Notes under the pieces: model-generated
The model's input: the letters and a program-made list of their open reading frames with translations, nothing else
Told to the model about the DNA's origin: nothing
Database searches by the model: none
Shown here: piece by piece, positions 32,637-40,457 of the stretch
Layout of the letters: the number at the start of each line of letters is the position of its first letter
Position numbering within the stretch: the first letter of the stretch is position 1
DNA from: Lentisphaeria bacterium
GTDB lineage: Bacteria; Verrucomicrobiota; Lentisphaeria; Victivallales; Victivallaceae
Assembly (NCBI GenBank): GCA_017508385.1
Contig: JAFVZB010000025.1
Span: forward strand, 1-64,000
Direction: 5' to 3'
DNA: 64,000 nucleotides
Position numbers and translations under genes: made by a program

Positions 32637-34811
32637 ATGGATATCACAGCGATTTTTTCAGATGCAGCGGCGCAGGAAGCCAATGACCTTTTCATTACTT
32701 GCGGCAAGACTCCGTCGATAAGAAAAAACGGAACGGTCATCAAACTGGAAAATACCGCTGTGCCATCCAAAGCTGAAATCGACGATTTCCGCAACGGTTT
32801 GCTCGATGAGCACCGCCGCCGGAACTATCTTGAAAACAACGGAGCAGACAGCAGTTTTGAGTGTTCCGGAAACCGTTTCAGAATAAACTTCTATGAGACC
32901 TTTTACGGTCCTGCGCTGGTGGCACGTCCGATAAAGCAGGGTAAGGATTGCACATTTGAAAAATACAATATTCCAGACAAGGTGTTTGTCAAACTTGCAC
33001 AGCTTCAACGGGGACTTGTGATTTTTTCCGGCTCGACCGGATGCGGAAAATCCACCACGATGAGTTGTCTTATAAATTACATAAACAGCACCCGCAACTG
33101 CCACATACTGATGCTCGAAGACCCGGTGGAATTTATCCACGAAGACCGGATGTCGCTGATATCCCAGCGTGAAATCAGCAGTATTTCAGGAGGTACTCAG
33201 GCTGCGTTGCGTGATGCCATGCGTGAAAATCCCGATATCATCGTGGTCGGTGAGATGCGTGATACCGATACCATAATTTCTGCCATCACCGCCGCTCTGA
33301 CCGGACACCTGGTCATTGCCACCATGCACACTCAGGATACCGCTACCACGGTCGAGCGCATCATCACCATGTTTCCCGAACAGCGGCGTGACCAGATTGC
33401 CAGCAGCATATCGCTTGCACTTGAAGCGGTTATCTGTCAGCGTCTTCTGCCAAGCGGAAATGAGGTTCGTCCGGCATTCGAGGTTCTGCTGGGAACAGAT
33501 ATCGTCCGCAAATACATCAGCTATCAGGATTTTTCTGAACTGGAACGCTGTCTGCGAGCCTACGCCCATCTCGGAATGTGCTCTTTCAATGACTCCATGT
33601 ACGACCTTTACCGCCGCGGATTGATAACGTTTGAGTGCGCCGAAGAGTTTTCAGACAATAAAGATGAGCTGCGTCTTATGCGCAGCGGCATAAAAAGCGG
33701 AACCAACGGATACATTGCCACTGTTTACAGTACATCGGCGATACACTCAGGCGAGATAGATATGTCCGACCTCTTCAAAGCGACGGTGAGGGCAGAAGCA
33801 AGTGATTTGCTGTTGACTGCCGGAGTCCCTCCGCAGGTCAGAATAGCCGGCTCTTTTGTTCCGCTCGAGCTGCCCGACCTTGACGGTAATGACACCCAGC
33901 ACCTTATCCACAGTTTGCTCAGCCGCCGCCAGCGGGTGCGGCTCGAAGAGGAAAAGAGTCTGGATTTTGCCATGTCGGTAAAGATACCCGATGCCAACGG
34001 ACGCAACGGAAACCGCCGTTTCCGTATCAACGCATTTTATCAGAAAGGTCAGATGGCACTGGTGGCACGTCTGCTGGCTGAAAATATACCGACTCCGCAG
34101 GAGCTCGGTTTGCCTCCGGTACTGCGCCAGCTGATGCTCAAAAAACAGGGCTTCATGCTCATTACCGGACCCACCGGAAGCGGAAAATCAACCACTCTTG
34201 CCAGTCTCATCGACTACGTCAATGATTTTTCCCACCGCCACATCATCACCATCGAGGACCCCATCGAGTATGTGCACGTCAACAAAAAGTGTATCATCGA
34301 ACAGCGGGAAATCGGTAACGATACTCTCGATTTCAGCGGAGGCTTGCGTGCCGCCATGCGTCAGGCTCCTGATATCATCATGGTGGGTGAAATGCGTGAC
34401 AAAGAGACCATTGCCGCCGCTCTCACTGCCGCCGAGACCGGACATCTGGTATTGGGCACGCTCCACTCAAACAACGCCATGCAGACCATCGAGCGCATCA
34501 TCGACAGTTTCCCCGAGGGGCAGCAGAATCAGGTTCGCCAGCAGTTTGCCGCCACCGTGCTTGCGGTCGTGTCACAGCGTCTTATTCCGAGACTCGATAT
34601 TCCGGATGCCAGAATCGCGGCTTTTGAGGTGATGACGGGAACTTATGCCGTCCGGGCACTCATCCGCGACAAGAAGACCCATCAGCTTATTTCCACCATG
34701 GAAAGCAGTCAGCGTGACGGTATGATGACTATGCAGCGCAGTCTTGAAAATCTGGTCGATCAGGGAATAATAGACGAGCGTGATGCAGAAATTTTCGACA
34801 GTGGAACATAA
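32637..34811 (+). CDS. Tandem PilT-like ATPase (two PilT modules in one protein)
   Basis: A 724-residue cytoplasmic secretion ATPase made of two PilT-type modules. Module 1 (about 1-360) has Walker A GSTGCGKS (132-139), an Asp box LEDPVEFIH, Walker B IIVVGEM (201-207) and the His box ATMHTQDT. Module 2 (about 375-724) has Walker A GPTGSGKS (511-518), ITIEDPIEYVH, IIMVGEMRD and GTLHSNNA. Module 1 matches the PilU/PilT retraction family but is more divergent, for example a Cys within its P-loop. PilT normally works as a homohexamer of single modules of about 345 residues. Here one chain could form a trimer of fused dimers. It is followed by cpaB and an FHA-cpaF fusion, and probably powers pseudopilus dynamics. 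Confidence 0.92.
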   Translation: MDITAIFSDAAAQEANDLFITCGKTPSIRKNGTVIKLENTAVPSKAEIDDFRNGLLDEHRRRNYLENNGADSSFECSGNRFRINFYETFYGPALVARPIKQGKDCTFEKYNIPDKVFVKLAQLQRGLVIFSGSTGCGKSTTMSCLINYINSTRNCHILMLEDPVEFIHEDRMSLISQREISSISGGTQAALRDAMRENPDIIVVGEMRDTDTIISAITAALTGHLVIATMHTQDTATTVERIITMFPEQRRDQIASSISLALEAVICQRLLPSGNEVRPAFEVLLGTDIVRKYISYQDFSELERCLRAYAHLGMCSFNDSMYDLYRRGLITFECAEEFSDNKDELRLMRSGIKSGTNGYIATVYSTSAIHSGEIDMSDLFKATVRAEASDLLLTAGVPPQVRIAGSFVPLELPDLDGNDTQHLIHSLLSRRQRVRLEEEKSLDFAMSVKIPDANGRNGNRRFRINAFYQKGQMALVARLLAENIPTPQELGLPPVLRQLMLKKQGFMLITGPTGSGKSTTLASLIDYVNDFSHRHIITIEDPIEYVHVNKKCIIEQREIGNDTLDFSGGLRAAMRQAPDIIMVGEMRDKETIAAALTAAETGHLVLGTLHSNNAMQTIERIIDSFPEGQQNQVRQQFAATVLAVVSQRLIPRLDIPDARIAAFEVMTGTYAVRALIRDKKTHQLISTMESSQRDGMMTMQRSLENLVDQGIIDERDAEIFDSGT

Positions 34812-34826
34812 ATAAGTGGAAATTTT

Positions 34827-34856
34827 TTGAAAGAACGTATATATTCTATCTATTGT
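34827..34856 (+). promoter_or_regulatory. Candidate promoter of cpaB/FHA-cpaF
   Basis: TTGAAA (34827-34832) and TATTGT (34851-34856) are 18 bp apart, in the 75-bp gap between the double-PilT and cpaB genes. A GGAG precedes the cpaB ATG. Confidence 0.4.
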
Positions 34857-34886
34857 ATGTTTTAACTTAATCAAACAGGAGTTATT

Positions 34887-35681
34887 ATGCGCCAGAGAAT
34901 GCTTCTTCTGCTTGCCGTTATCTTCGGCTTGCTTGCCTTTGTTCTTACCTACCGTCAAATCGAATCCGAAAAACGCCGCATTTCCGGCAGTGCCAAAGTC
35001 GTTGACCTCATCCAGGTCAAGCGTGATATGGTCGAGGGAGAAACCATTACAGAAAATGACGTGCAGAAACTCCGCACCAGCCGTCAGGAGGATGCGCTTG
35101 CCGACAGCCGTGAAATTCCGTGGCGTGCACTCTATCAGGTGGTCAACCACACCCTTGACAACTCGATCGTCAAAGGTCAGGTTTTGCAGTACACTGACTT
35201 GAAGTCAGGAATGCGCCGCAACGGTTTCAGTGCCGTGGTGCAGAACAACTGGCGTGCCGTGTCGATTCCGGTGGATACGGTCTCTTCGGTCAACAACCTT
35301 GTTCAGCCCAACGATAACGTCGATGTCATCGGAACTTTCCGTTTCCCCGATGTTCGGGGAGACAGTATGAAAGATACCGTCACCAAAACCATTTTGCAGA
35401 ACGTCAAAGTCCTTGCCGTCGGCAAGGTGTGGCGTGCCGGGGAGGGCGAGGGCGGCGGACGCACCTATTCCACGGTGACTTTGCAGCTGATGCCCGATGA
35501 GGTAGAGATGGTCACGTTTGCCAGTCAGAAGGGTAAAATAACCCTCTCACTGCGCAATTTCAATGATACCAAAATATCCCGTGATATCGAGAAACGCTCT
35601 GTTGATTTCCAGCAGCTCGAGCGTGAGATACCGGGGTACAATCAGCGGCGTGAGATGCGCCGCAACCGTGGAGTAAGGTGA
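34887..35681 (+). CDS. cpaB: Flp/Tad pilus assembly protein CpaB (RcpC)
   Basis: A 264-residue periplasmic protein anchored by an N-terminal helix (MLLLLAVIFGLLAFVLTY). Residues about 40-105 form a SAF domain (LIQVKRDMVEGETITENDVQKLRTS, then IVKGQVLQYTDLKSG). RAVSIPVDTVSSVNNLVQPNDNVDVIGTF is the RcpC core. In Tad systems CpaB helps stabilise or gate the CpaC secretin. No cpaC, cpaE or tadB/C is seen in this window, so the rest of the machine is elsewhere or absent. Its stop lies three bases before the FHA-CpaF ATG. Confidence 0.88.
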   Translation: MRQRMLLLLAVIFGLLAFVLTYRQIESEKRRISGSAKVVDLIQVKRDMVEGETITENDVQKLRTSRQEDALADSREIPWRALYQVVNHTLDNSIVKGQVLQYTDLKSGMRRNGFSAVVQNNWRAVSIPVDTVSSVNNLVQPNDNVDVIGTFRFPDVRGDSMKDTVTKTILQNVKVLAVGKVWRAGEGEGGGRTYSTVTLQLMPDEVEMVTFASQKGKITLSLRNFNDTKISRDIEKRSVDFQQLEREIPGYNQRREMRRNRGVR

Positions 35682-35683
35682 TC

Positions 35684-37420
35684 ATGCCGCGTCTTGAAAT
35701 ATATCAGGCAGGATGTGCTCCGGTAAAAACTGAAATTCCCGAAGGAGCATACCTTGCCGGAGCAGGTGATGATTGCCATATCAGGTTGTCACGTCCTGAT
35801 GTTTCCCGTCACCACGCCCAGATAGTTGTATCTTCAAGTCACATTACCGTGATCGATCTCGGCAGCAGTAACGGAACTGTTATCGGCAACTCCCGTGAGC
35901 CGATATTTTCCCAGCAGCCGGTGAAGGTCGAGCCGGGTGCCGAAATCAAGCTCGGACGCAGTACCACGCTCAAAGTGTTTCTCGACAGAAAGATTGCATC
36001 CGAACCTGCTCCGCCTGCTCAGACCGAAGCAAAAAAGGTCTCTTCCACGGTCGCAGAGCCGAAGAAAGAAAATACCGGAGTTGATATTGCCATGCCGGAA
36101 AAGGGAGAGGTTCCCAGACTTGATATATCAGGCATCCCTGCCGCACTGCGTCCGGTGGCTCAGGAAATAAAAAAGCAGGCGCACCGTGAACTTCTGGTCA
36201 GACTCAACCTCAAAAAGATGGCTCTTTCCGGAGTCTCAGAATCTGAACTCAATCAGCGTGCCGCCTCAATGGTCAAAGAGATACTCGGTCAGCTCACCGT
36301 GAAACTTCCGTCAGGATTGCGGCTCGATATCCTCGAAAAAGAGCTGATTCAGGAGGCTATCGGACTCGGTCCGCTCGAAGATCTTATTGCCCGTGATGAT
36401 ATCAGCGAAATCATGGTGAACGGCCCTGATCAGGTGTTCGTGGAAAAGGGCGGAGTGCTCTACCGTACCGACACTGCGTTTGCCGATGATGCGCAGGTTC
36501 TGTCGGCGATCGAGCGTATCGTTTCTCCGCTCGGCAGACGAATAGATGAGAGCAGTCCGATGGTCGATGCCCGTCTGGCTGACGGAAGCCGTGTCAATGC
36601 GATCATTCCTCCGCTGGCTCTCGGCGGACCATCTGTTACCATCCGTAAGTTTTCCAAAAAACCGCTTCAGGCATCTGACCTGGTGCGCTTCGGTTCGATA
36701 TCACCTCAGATGGTGAAGTTTCTTGCGGTGTGCGTTGCGGTGAGAAAAAACATTCTGATTTCCGGAGGTACCGGTTCAGGAAAGACCACTTTGCTCAATG
36801 TGCTGAGCAGTTTTCTGCCCAACCGTGAGCGCATCGTTACCATCGAGGATGCCGCCGAGCTCCAGCTGCATCAGGAGCATCTGGTGCGCCTTGAATCCAG
36901 ACCTCCCAACATCGAGGGCAGGGGAGAGATCACCATCCGTGACCTTGTGCGCAACAGTTTGCGTATGCGCCCGGACCGCATCGTGGTCGGTGAGTGCCGC
37001 GGCGGAGAGGCTCTTGATATGCTTCAGGCGATGAATACCGGTCACGACGGAAGTCTGACCACCATCCACGCCAACAGCCCGCGCGATGCGCTTTCCCGTC
37101 TGGAAACTCTGGTGCTGATGTCGGGATTCGATTTGCCGCTGAGAGCCATCCGTGAACAGATCGCCTCAGCCATCAATATCGTCGTGCAGATAACCCGTGA
37201 GCGTGACGGAAGCCGCAAGGTGGTCAACATCAGTGAGATAATCAAGATGGAAGGCGACGTTATCACCATGCAGGATATCTTTACATTCCGCCAGACCGGC
37301 TGGGATGACGAAGGGCATATTTGCGGAGTTTACGAGCCTACTGGAAGTATTCCGAGCTTCATGGAAGATATCAAACGTGCTCAACTTGACTGCGATATTT
37401 CGCTCTTTGCCAAGCGTTGA
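35684..37420 (+). CDS. cpaF: FHA-CpaF fusion ATPase (Tad pilus / type IV secretion ATPase)
   Basis: A 578-residue fusion. Residues 1-100 form an FHA phosphothreonine-binding domain: [17 protein letters not shown] (41-47) and DLGSSNGT (58-65). A charged linker (about 101-145) leads to Cpa[60 protein letters not shown], Walker A GGTGSGKT (361-368), [10 protein letters not shown] and [22 protein letters not shown]. CpaF is the hexameric ATPase driving Tad pilin export. FHA at its N-terminus suggests control by Ser/Thr phosphorylation. The ATG chosen has AAGGTG just upstream; a GTG two codons earlier overlaps the cpaB stop by 4 bp and is the alternative start. Confidence 0.92.
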   Translation: MPRLEIYQAGCAPVKTEIPEGAYLAGAGDDCHIRLSRPDVSRHHAQIVVSSSHITVIDLGSSNGTVIGNSREPIFSQQPVKVEPGAEIKLGRSTTLKVFLDRKIASEPAPPAQTEAKKVSSTVAEPKKENTGVDIAMPEKGEVPRLDISGIPAALRPVAQEIKKQAHRELLVRLNLKKMALSGVSESELNQRAASMVKEILGQLTVKLPSGLRLDILEKELIQEAIGLGPLEDLIARDDISEIMVNGPDQVFVEKGGVLYRTDTAFADDAQVLSAIERIVSPLGRRIDESSPMVDARLADGSRVNAIIPPLALGGPSVTIRKFSKKPLQASDLVRFGSISPQMVKFLAVCVAVRKNILISGGTGSGKTTLLNVLSSFLPNRERIVTIEDAAELQLHQEHLVRLESRPPNIEGRGEITIRDLVRNSLRMRPDRIVVGECRGGEALDMLQAMNTGHDGSLTTIHANSPRDALSRLETLVLMSGFDLPLRAIREQIASAINIVVQITRERDGSRKVVNISEIIKMEGDVITMQDIFTFRQTGWDDEGHICGVYEPTGSIPSFMEDIKRAQLDCDISLFAKR

Positions 37421-37443
37421 GACGGATTTGTTCCGATTTATGA

Positions 37444-37473
37444 GGGGTTGTTGCTGAAACAATCCCTTTTTTT
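37444..37473 (+). terminator. Rho-independent terminator after FHA-cpaF
   Basis: GGGGTTGTT and AACAATCCC form a 9-bp stem (one G-T pair) around 5 nt, followed by seven Ts. It lies 23 bp past the stop and ends the pilus-related operon. Confidence 0.9.
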
Positions 37474-37486
37474 GTTGCGGAATTCC

Positions 37487-37515
37487 TTGTAAAAATGGCA
37501 AATGCGGTGTATTTT
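37487..37515 (+). promoter_or_regulatory. Promoter of the 2-oxoacid oxidoreductase operon
   Basis: TTGTAA (37487-37492) and TATTTT (37510-37515) are 17 bp apart. The leader ends with a strong AAAGGAGG before the ferredoxin ATG. Confidence 0.55.
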
Positions 37516-37565
37516 ATACAGATAGTTGAATTCACGGTCTTTTACTTTGTAAAAGGAGGTATAAT

Positions 37566-37793
37566 ATGGCTAAAAAACATCGTATAGAGATTTCTTTCGA
37601 CGAGTGCAAGGGCTGCGGACGCTGCCTGCTCGCCTGTCCCAAGAAACTTCTTGCCATGGGTAAAGAGATCAATAAGCAGGGTTATACGGCTGTCGAGGTC
37701 GCAGAACCCACCAACTGCATCGGCTGCGGAGCCTGTTTCTATCAGTGTCCCGAACCCGGTGCCATCACCATTTATGAAATCGTGGAGGATTGA
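37566..37793 (+). CDS. 2-oxoacid:ferredoxin oxidoreductase delta subunit (2x[4Fe-4S] ferredoxin)
   Basis: A 75-residue electron-transfer subunit. Two cluster motifs are visible: CKGCGRCLLACPKK (first CxxCxxCxxxCP) and CIGCGACFYQCPEPG (second). The length and motifs match the delta subunits of KOR/VOR/POR enzymes. It accepts electrons from the TPP-containing beta subunit and passes them to soluble ferredoxin. AAAGGAGG gives strong translation. Its stop overlaps the alpha-subunit ATG by 4 bp, so the two are translationally coupled. Confidence 0.93.
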   Translation: MAKKHRIEISFDECKGCGRCLLACPKKLLAMGKEINKQGYTAVEVAEPTNCIGCGACFYQCPEPGAITIYEIVED

Positions 37794-38872
37794 CGACTAT
37801 GAAATACAACAAACGTCTGCTCCTCAAGGGAAATGAGGCGGCTGTTTACGGTGCTCTGATCGCCGGATGCGACTGCTACTTCGGTTATCCCATCACTCCC
37901 GCCAGCGAGGTCGCACAGACTGCGGCACAGCTTTTTCCGCAGTTGAACCGCACCTTTTTGCAGGCGGAGTCCGAAATCGGAGCCATCAACATGGTCATCG
38001 GCGGTGCCGCCGCCGGTAAACGGGTCATGACCGGTTCATCCGGCCTCGGAATCAGTCTCAAGCAGGAGGGCATGAGCTATCTTGCCGCCTACGAGATGCC
38101 CGCTCTTATCATCGACGTGACCCGCGGAGGTCCGGGACTCGGCAACATCGGTCCTGAACAGGCTGATTATTTCCAGCTGGTCAAAGGCGGCGGTCACGGC
38201 AGCTATCACTGTCTGGTGTTCACCCCCAACTCCGCTCAGGAAATGTGCGATATGTCCATCAAGGCATTTGAGCTTGCCGAAAAGTACCGTATGCCTGCCT
38301 ATGTCATGGCTGACGGCGTCATCGGTCAGATGATGGAAAGCGTTCTGCTGCCCGAGCCCAAAGAGTTCGACTATGACCCCGAGTGGAAGATGGGCCGCTA
38401 CGTCAACGGCGAAGCCCAGGTCATCACCAGTATCTACATGGAGTACAACGACCTTGAGGCGTTGAACAACCGTCTTCAGGCAAAATACCGTGAGATCGAG
38501 AAAAACGAGCAGTCCTACGAGGAGTACATGGCTGACGATGCCGAGGTACTCATCGTTGCTTACGGAATTTGCAGCCGTATCGCCCGCGGAGTGGTCGATA
38601 CCATGCGTGCCGACGGAGTGAAAGTCGGTCTGGTGCGTCCGAAGATGGTCTATCCGTTCCCGGTCGATCCGTTGAAGAAACACGTTGAGAATGGAACCGT
38701 TAAAGCGGTTATGAGTCTTGAAATGAGTGCAGGTCAGATGATCGAGGATGTCCGTCTTGCAGTCGAGTGCAAAGTGCCCGTCTATCTCCAGAACCGCATG
38801 GGAGGAAACATTCCTTCCGGAGCGGAAGTCGTTGAGGGCGTCAGGACAATTCTGAAGGAGATTGCAAAATGA
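37790..38872 (+). CDS. vorB: 2-oxoacid:ferredoxin oxidoreductase alpha subunit (VorB/KorA type)
   Basis: A 360-residue pyrimidine-binding subunit. CYFGYPITPASEVAQTAAQLFPQ and QAESEIGAINMVIGGAAAGKRVMTGSSGLGISLKQEGMSYLA are the family signature. RGGPGLGNIGPEQADYFQLVKGGGHG resembles VorB-type (branched-chain 2-oxoacid) enzymes more than pyruvate ones. The C-terminal third (DAEVLIVAYGICSRIARGVVDTMR) is the transketolase-like domain. The enzyme oxidatively decarboxylates a 2-oxoacid to acyl-CoA with ferredoxin, or runs in reverse. Whether the substrate is 2-oxoisovalerate or 2-oxoglutarate cannot be settled from sequence. It overlaps both neighbours by 4 bp. An ATG three codons inside is an alternative start. 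Confidence 0.9.
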   Translation: MTTMKYNKRLLLKGNEAAVYGALIAGCDCYFGYPITPASEVAQTAAQLFPQLNRTFLQAESEIGAINMVIGGAAAGKRVMTGSSGLGISLKQEGMSYLAAYEMPALIIDVTRGGPGLGNIGPEQADYFQLVKGGGHGSYHCLVFTPNSAQEMCDMSIKAFELAEKYRMPAYVMADGVIGQMMESVLLPEPKEFDYDPEWKMGRYVNGEAQVITSIYMEYNDLEALNNRLQAKYREIEKNEQSYEEYMADDAEVLIVAYGICSRIARGVVDTMRADGVKVGLVRPKMVYPFPVDPLKKHVENGTVKAVMSLEMSAGQMIEDVRLAVECKVPVYLQNRMGGNIPSGAEVVEGVRTILKEIAK

Positions 38873-40350
38873 GCATGGAAAAAGTAAAATTCGGCAGATC
38901 AAAAGTCTTCTTCGATCCGTTTAACCGCCGTCCCGGTCCGATCAAGAAAAATATGCACTACTGCCCCGGCTGCGGTCACGGTATTCTGCACAAGCTCATT
39001 GCTGAGGCAATCGAGCATTACGGAATCCAGCAGGATGTTGCGTTCATCGCTCCCGTCGGCTGCGCCGTGTTCGCCTACTACTATTTCAATACCGGAGCTA
39101 TTTCAGTTCCCCACGGACGTGCGCCTGCCGTCGGTACCGGTGTCGGACGTGCCAATCCCGAAAAATTCGTCATCAGCTATCAGGGCGACGGCGACCTTGC
39201 CGCTATCGGATTCAATGAGTTCATTCAGGCTGCCAACCGCGGAGAGAAGATGACCATTTTCTTCGTCAACAATACCAACTACGGTATGACCGGCGGTCAG
39301 ATGGCTCCGACCACTCTGCCCGGTCAGAAGACGACCACCACTCCGTTCGGAAGAAATCCGCTTACCGAGGGATATCCCATCAACGTGAGCAGTCTCATCA
39401 ACACTCTGACTTCTCCCGTTTACATCGAGCGTGTCGCTCTCACCAGCACCGCACGCATCGCCGCTGCCAAGAAGGCGGTTTACAAGGGAATCGAGAACCT
39501 GCGTGACCGCAAGGGATTCAGCTTTATTGAAGTCCTTGCTCCGTGCCCGATCAACCTGCGCATGACCACCGAGCAGCTCAACGACTTTATCGAGAACAAG
39601 ATGACTGAGTTCTTCCCCATCGGATGTGTCCGCGACCGTTCAGCGGAAACAGCTGTGGGCGAGCTGCCTCCGGCAACCATCCATGAGCCGGCTGAAGTTA
39701 TGGCAAAGCTCTTCCCGCTCCGGCAGGAAGGCGGAGTCGCCGATGATTTCCGCAACGACAGCGAGATATTCAACCGTGAGCTGCGCATCCGCATGAGCGG
39801 TTTCGGAGGTCAGGGAATCCTGAGTCTCGGTCACAACTTTGCCAATATGGCACGGCTGCGCAACTTCAACGTCAGCTGGATGCCCTCATACGGTCCCGAG
39901 CAGCGCGGAGGTGCGGCAAGCTGCGCCGTTATCCTCAGCCGCGGAGTTATTTCCAACCCGATGGTCGATAATAACTGTGATTTGCTCATCGCTCTTACTC
40001 AGATGGCTCTCGATAAGTTCGGACATCAGCTTTCCGACAACGGAATTTTGATTTACGACCGTTCAGCTATGAGCAAGCCCGAGGTCAAAGGCAATCAGAA
40101 GGTCTTCGGACTCGACGCTCTTGCCATTGCCAACAGCGTGGGCAATCCCAAGTGCGCCAACTCAGTTATTCTGGGTGCGCTCGCTGTGATACTCAAAAAA
40201 TACGCTCCGCTCACTGAGGGAGATGCAGCCGATTACGACAAGGTCTATCGTGAGGCATTGACCGAGAGTTTCGGTTCAAAACCGAAAGTGCTCGAGCAGA
40301 ACTTCGCCGCTTTCGAGGCGGGCAAAGCTGCCATGGCAGCCGAGCTCTGA
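38869..40350 (+). CDS. 2-oxoacid:ferredoxin oxidoreductase beta-gamma fusion subunit
   Basis: A 493-residue fusion of two normally separate subunits. Residues about 1-255 are the TPP-binding beta subunit: YCPGCGHGILHKLIAEAIE (cluster/TPP entry) and VISYQGDGDLAAIGFNEFIQAANRGEKMTIFFVNNTNYGMTGGQ (GDGD-x-N TPP motif). A linker of about 45 residues follows. Residues about 305-493 are the gamma subunit: RIRMSGFGGQGILSLGHNFA and SYGPEQRGGAASCAVILS. The fusion fixes a 1:1 ratio and order. Together with the preceding delta and alpha genes it makes a complete KOR/VOR complex in three genes. Confidence 0.9.
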   Translation: MSMEKVKFGRSKVFFDPFNRRPGPIKKNMHYCPGCGHGILHKLIAEAIEHYGIQQDVAFIAPVGCAVFAYYYFNTGAISVPHGRAPAVGTGVGRANPEKFVISYQGDGDLAAIGFNEFIQAANRGEKMTIFFVNNTNYGMTGGQMAPTTLPGQKTTTTPFGRNPLTEGYPINVSSLINTLTSPVYIERVALTSTARIAAAKKAVYKGIENLRDRKGFSFIEVLAPCPINLRMTTEQLNDFIENKMTEFFPIGCVRDRSAETAVGELPPATIHEPAEVMAKLFPLRQEGGVADDFRNDSEIFNRELRIRMSGFGGQGILSLGHNFANMARLRNFNVSWMPSYGPEQRGGAASCAVILSRGVISNPMVDNNCDLLIALTQMALDKFGHQLSDNGILIYDRSAMSKPEVKGNQKVFGLDALAIANSVGNPKCANSVILGALAVILKKYAPLTEGDAADYDKVYREALTESFGSKPKVLEQNFAAFEAGKAAMAAEL

Positions 40351-40375
40351 CCTGAGCGGAAAGAAAAATAACTGA

Positions 40376-40415
40376 TTGAAGGGGAAATCTTTGTTTGTGC
40401 AGGATTTCCCCTCAA
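40376..40415 (+). terminator. Stem-loop after the oxidoreductase operon
   Basis: GGGGAAATC (40381-40389) pairs with GATTTCCCC, and flanking TTGA/TCAA extends the stem around a loop of about 13 nt. No clear U-tract follows, so termination is plausible but not certain; it could also stabilise the mRNA 3' end. Confidence 0.55.
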
Positions 40416-40457
40416 TCATATACCGGAAAACAACTTTTTTGAACAGAAAGTAACGCT

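Noticed and set aside
34572..35150. A 192-codon antisense ORF across the double-PilT/cpaB junction
   Set aside because: It overlaps two well-supported genes and a promoter, and its peptide has no recognisable domain.
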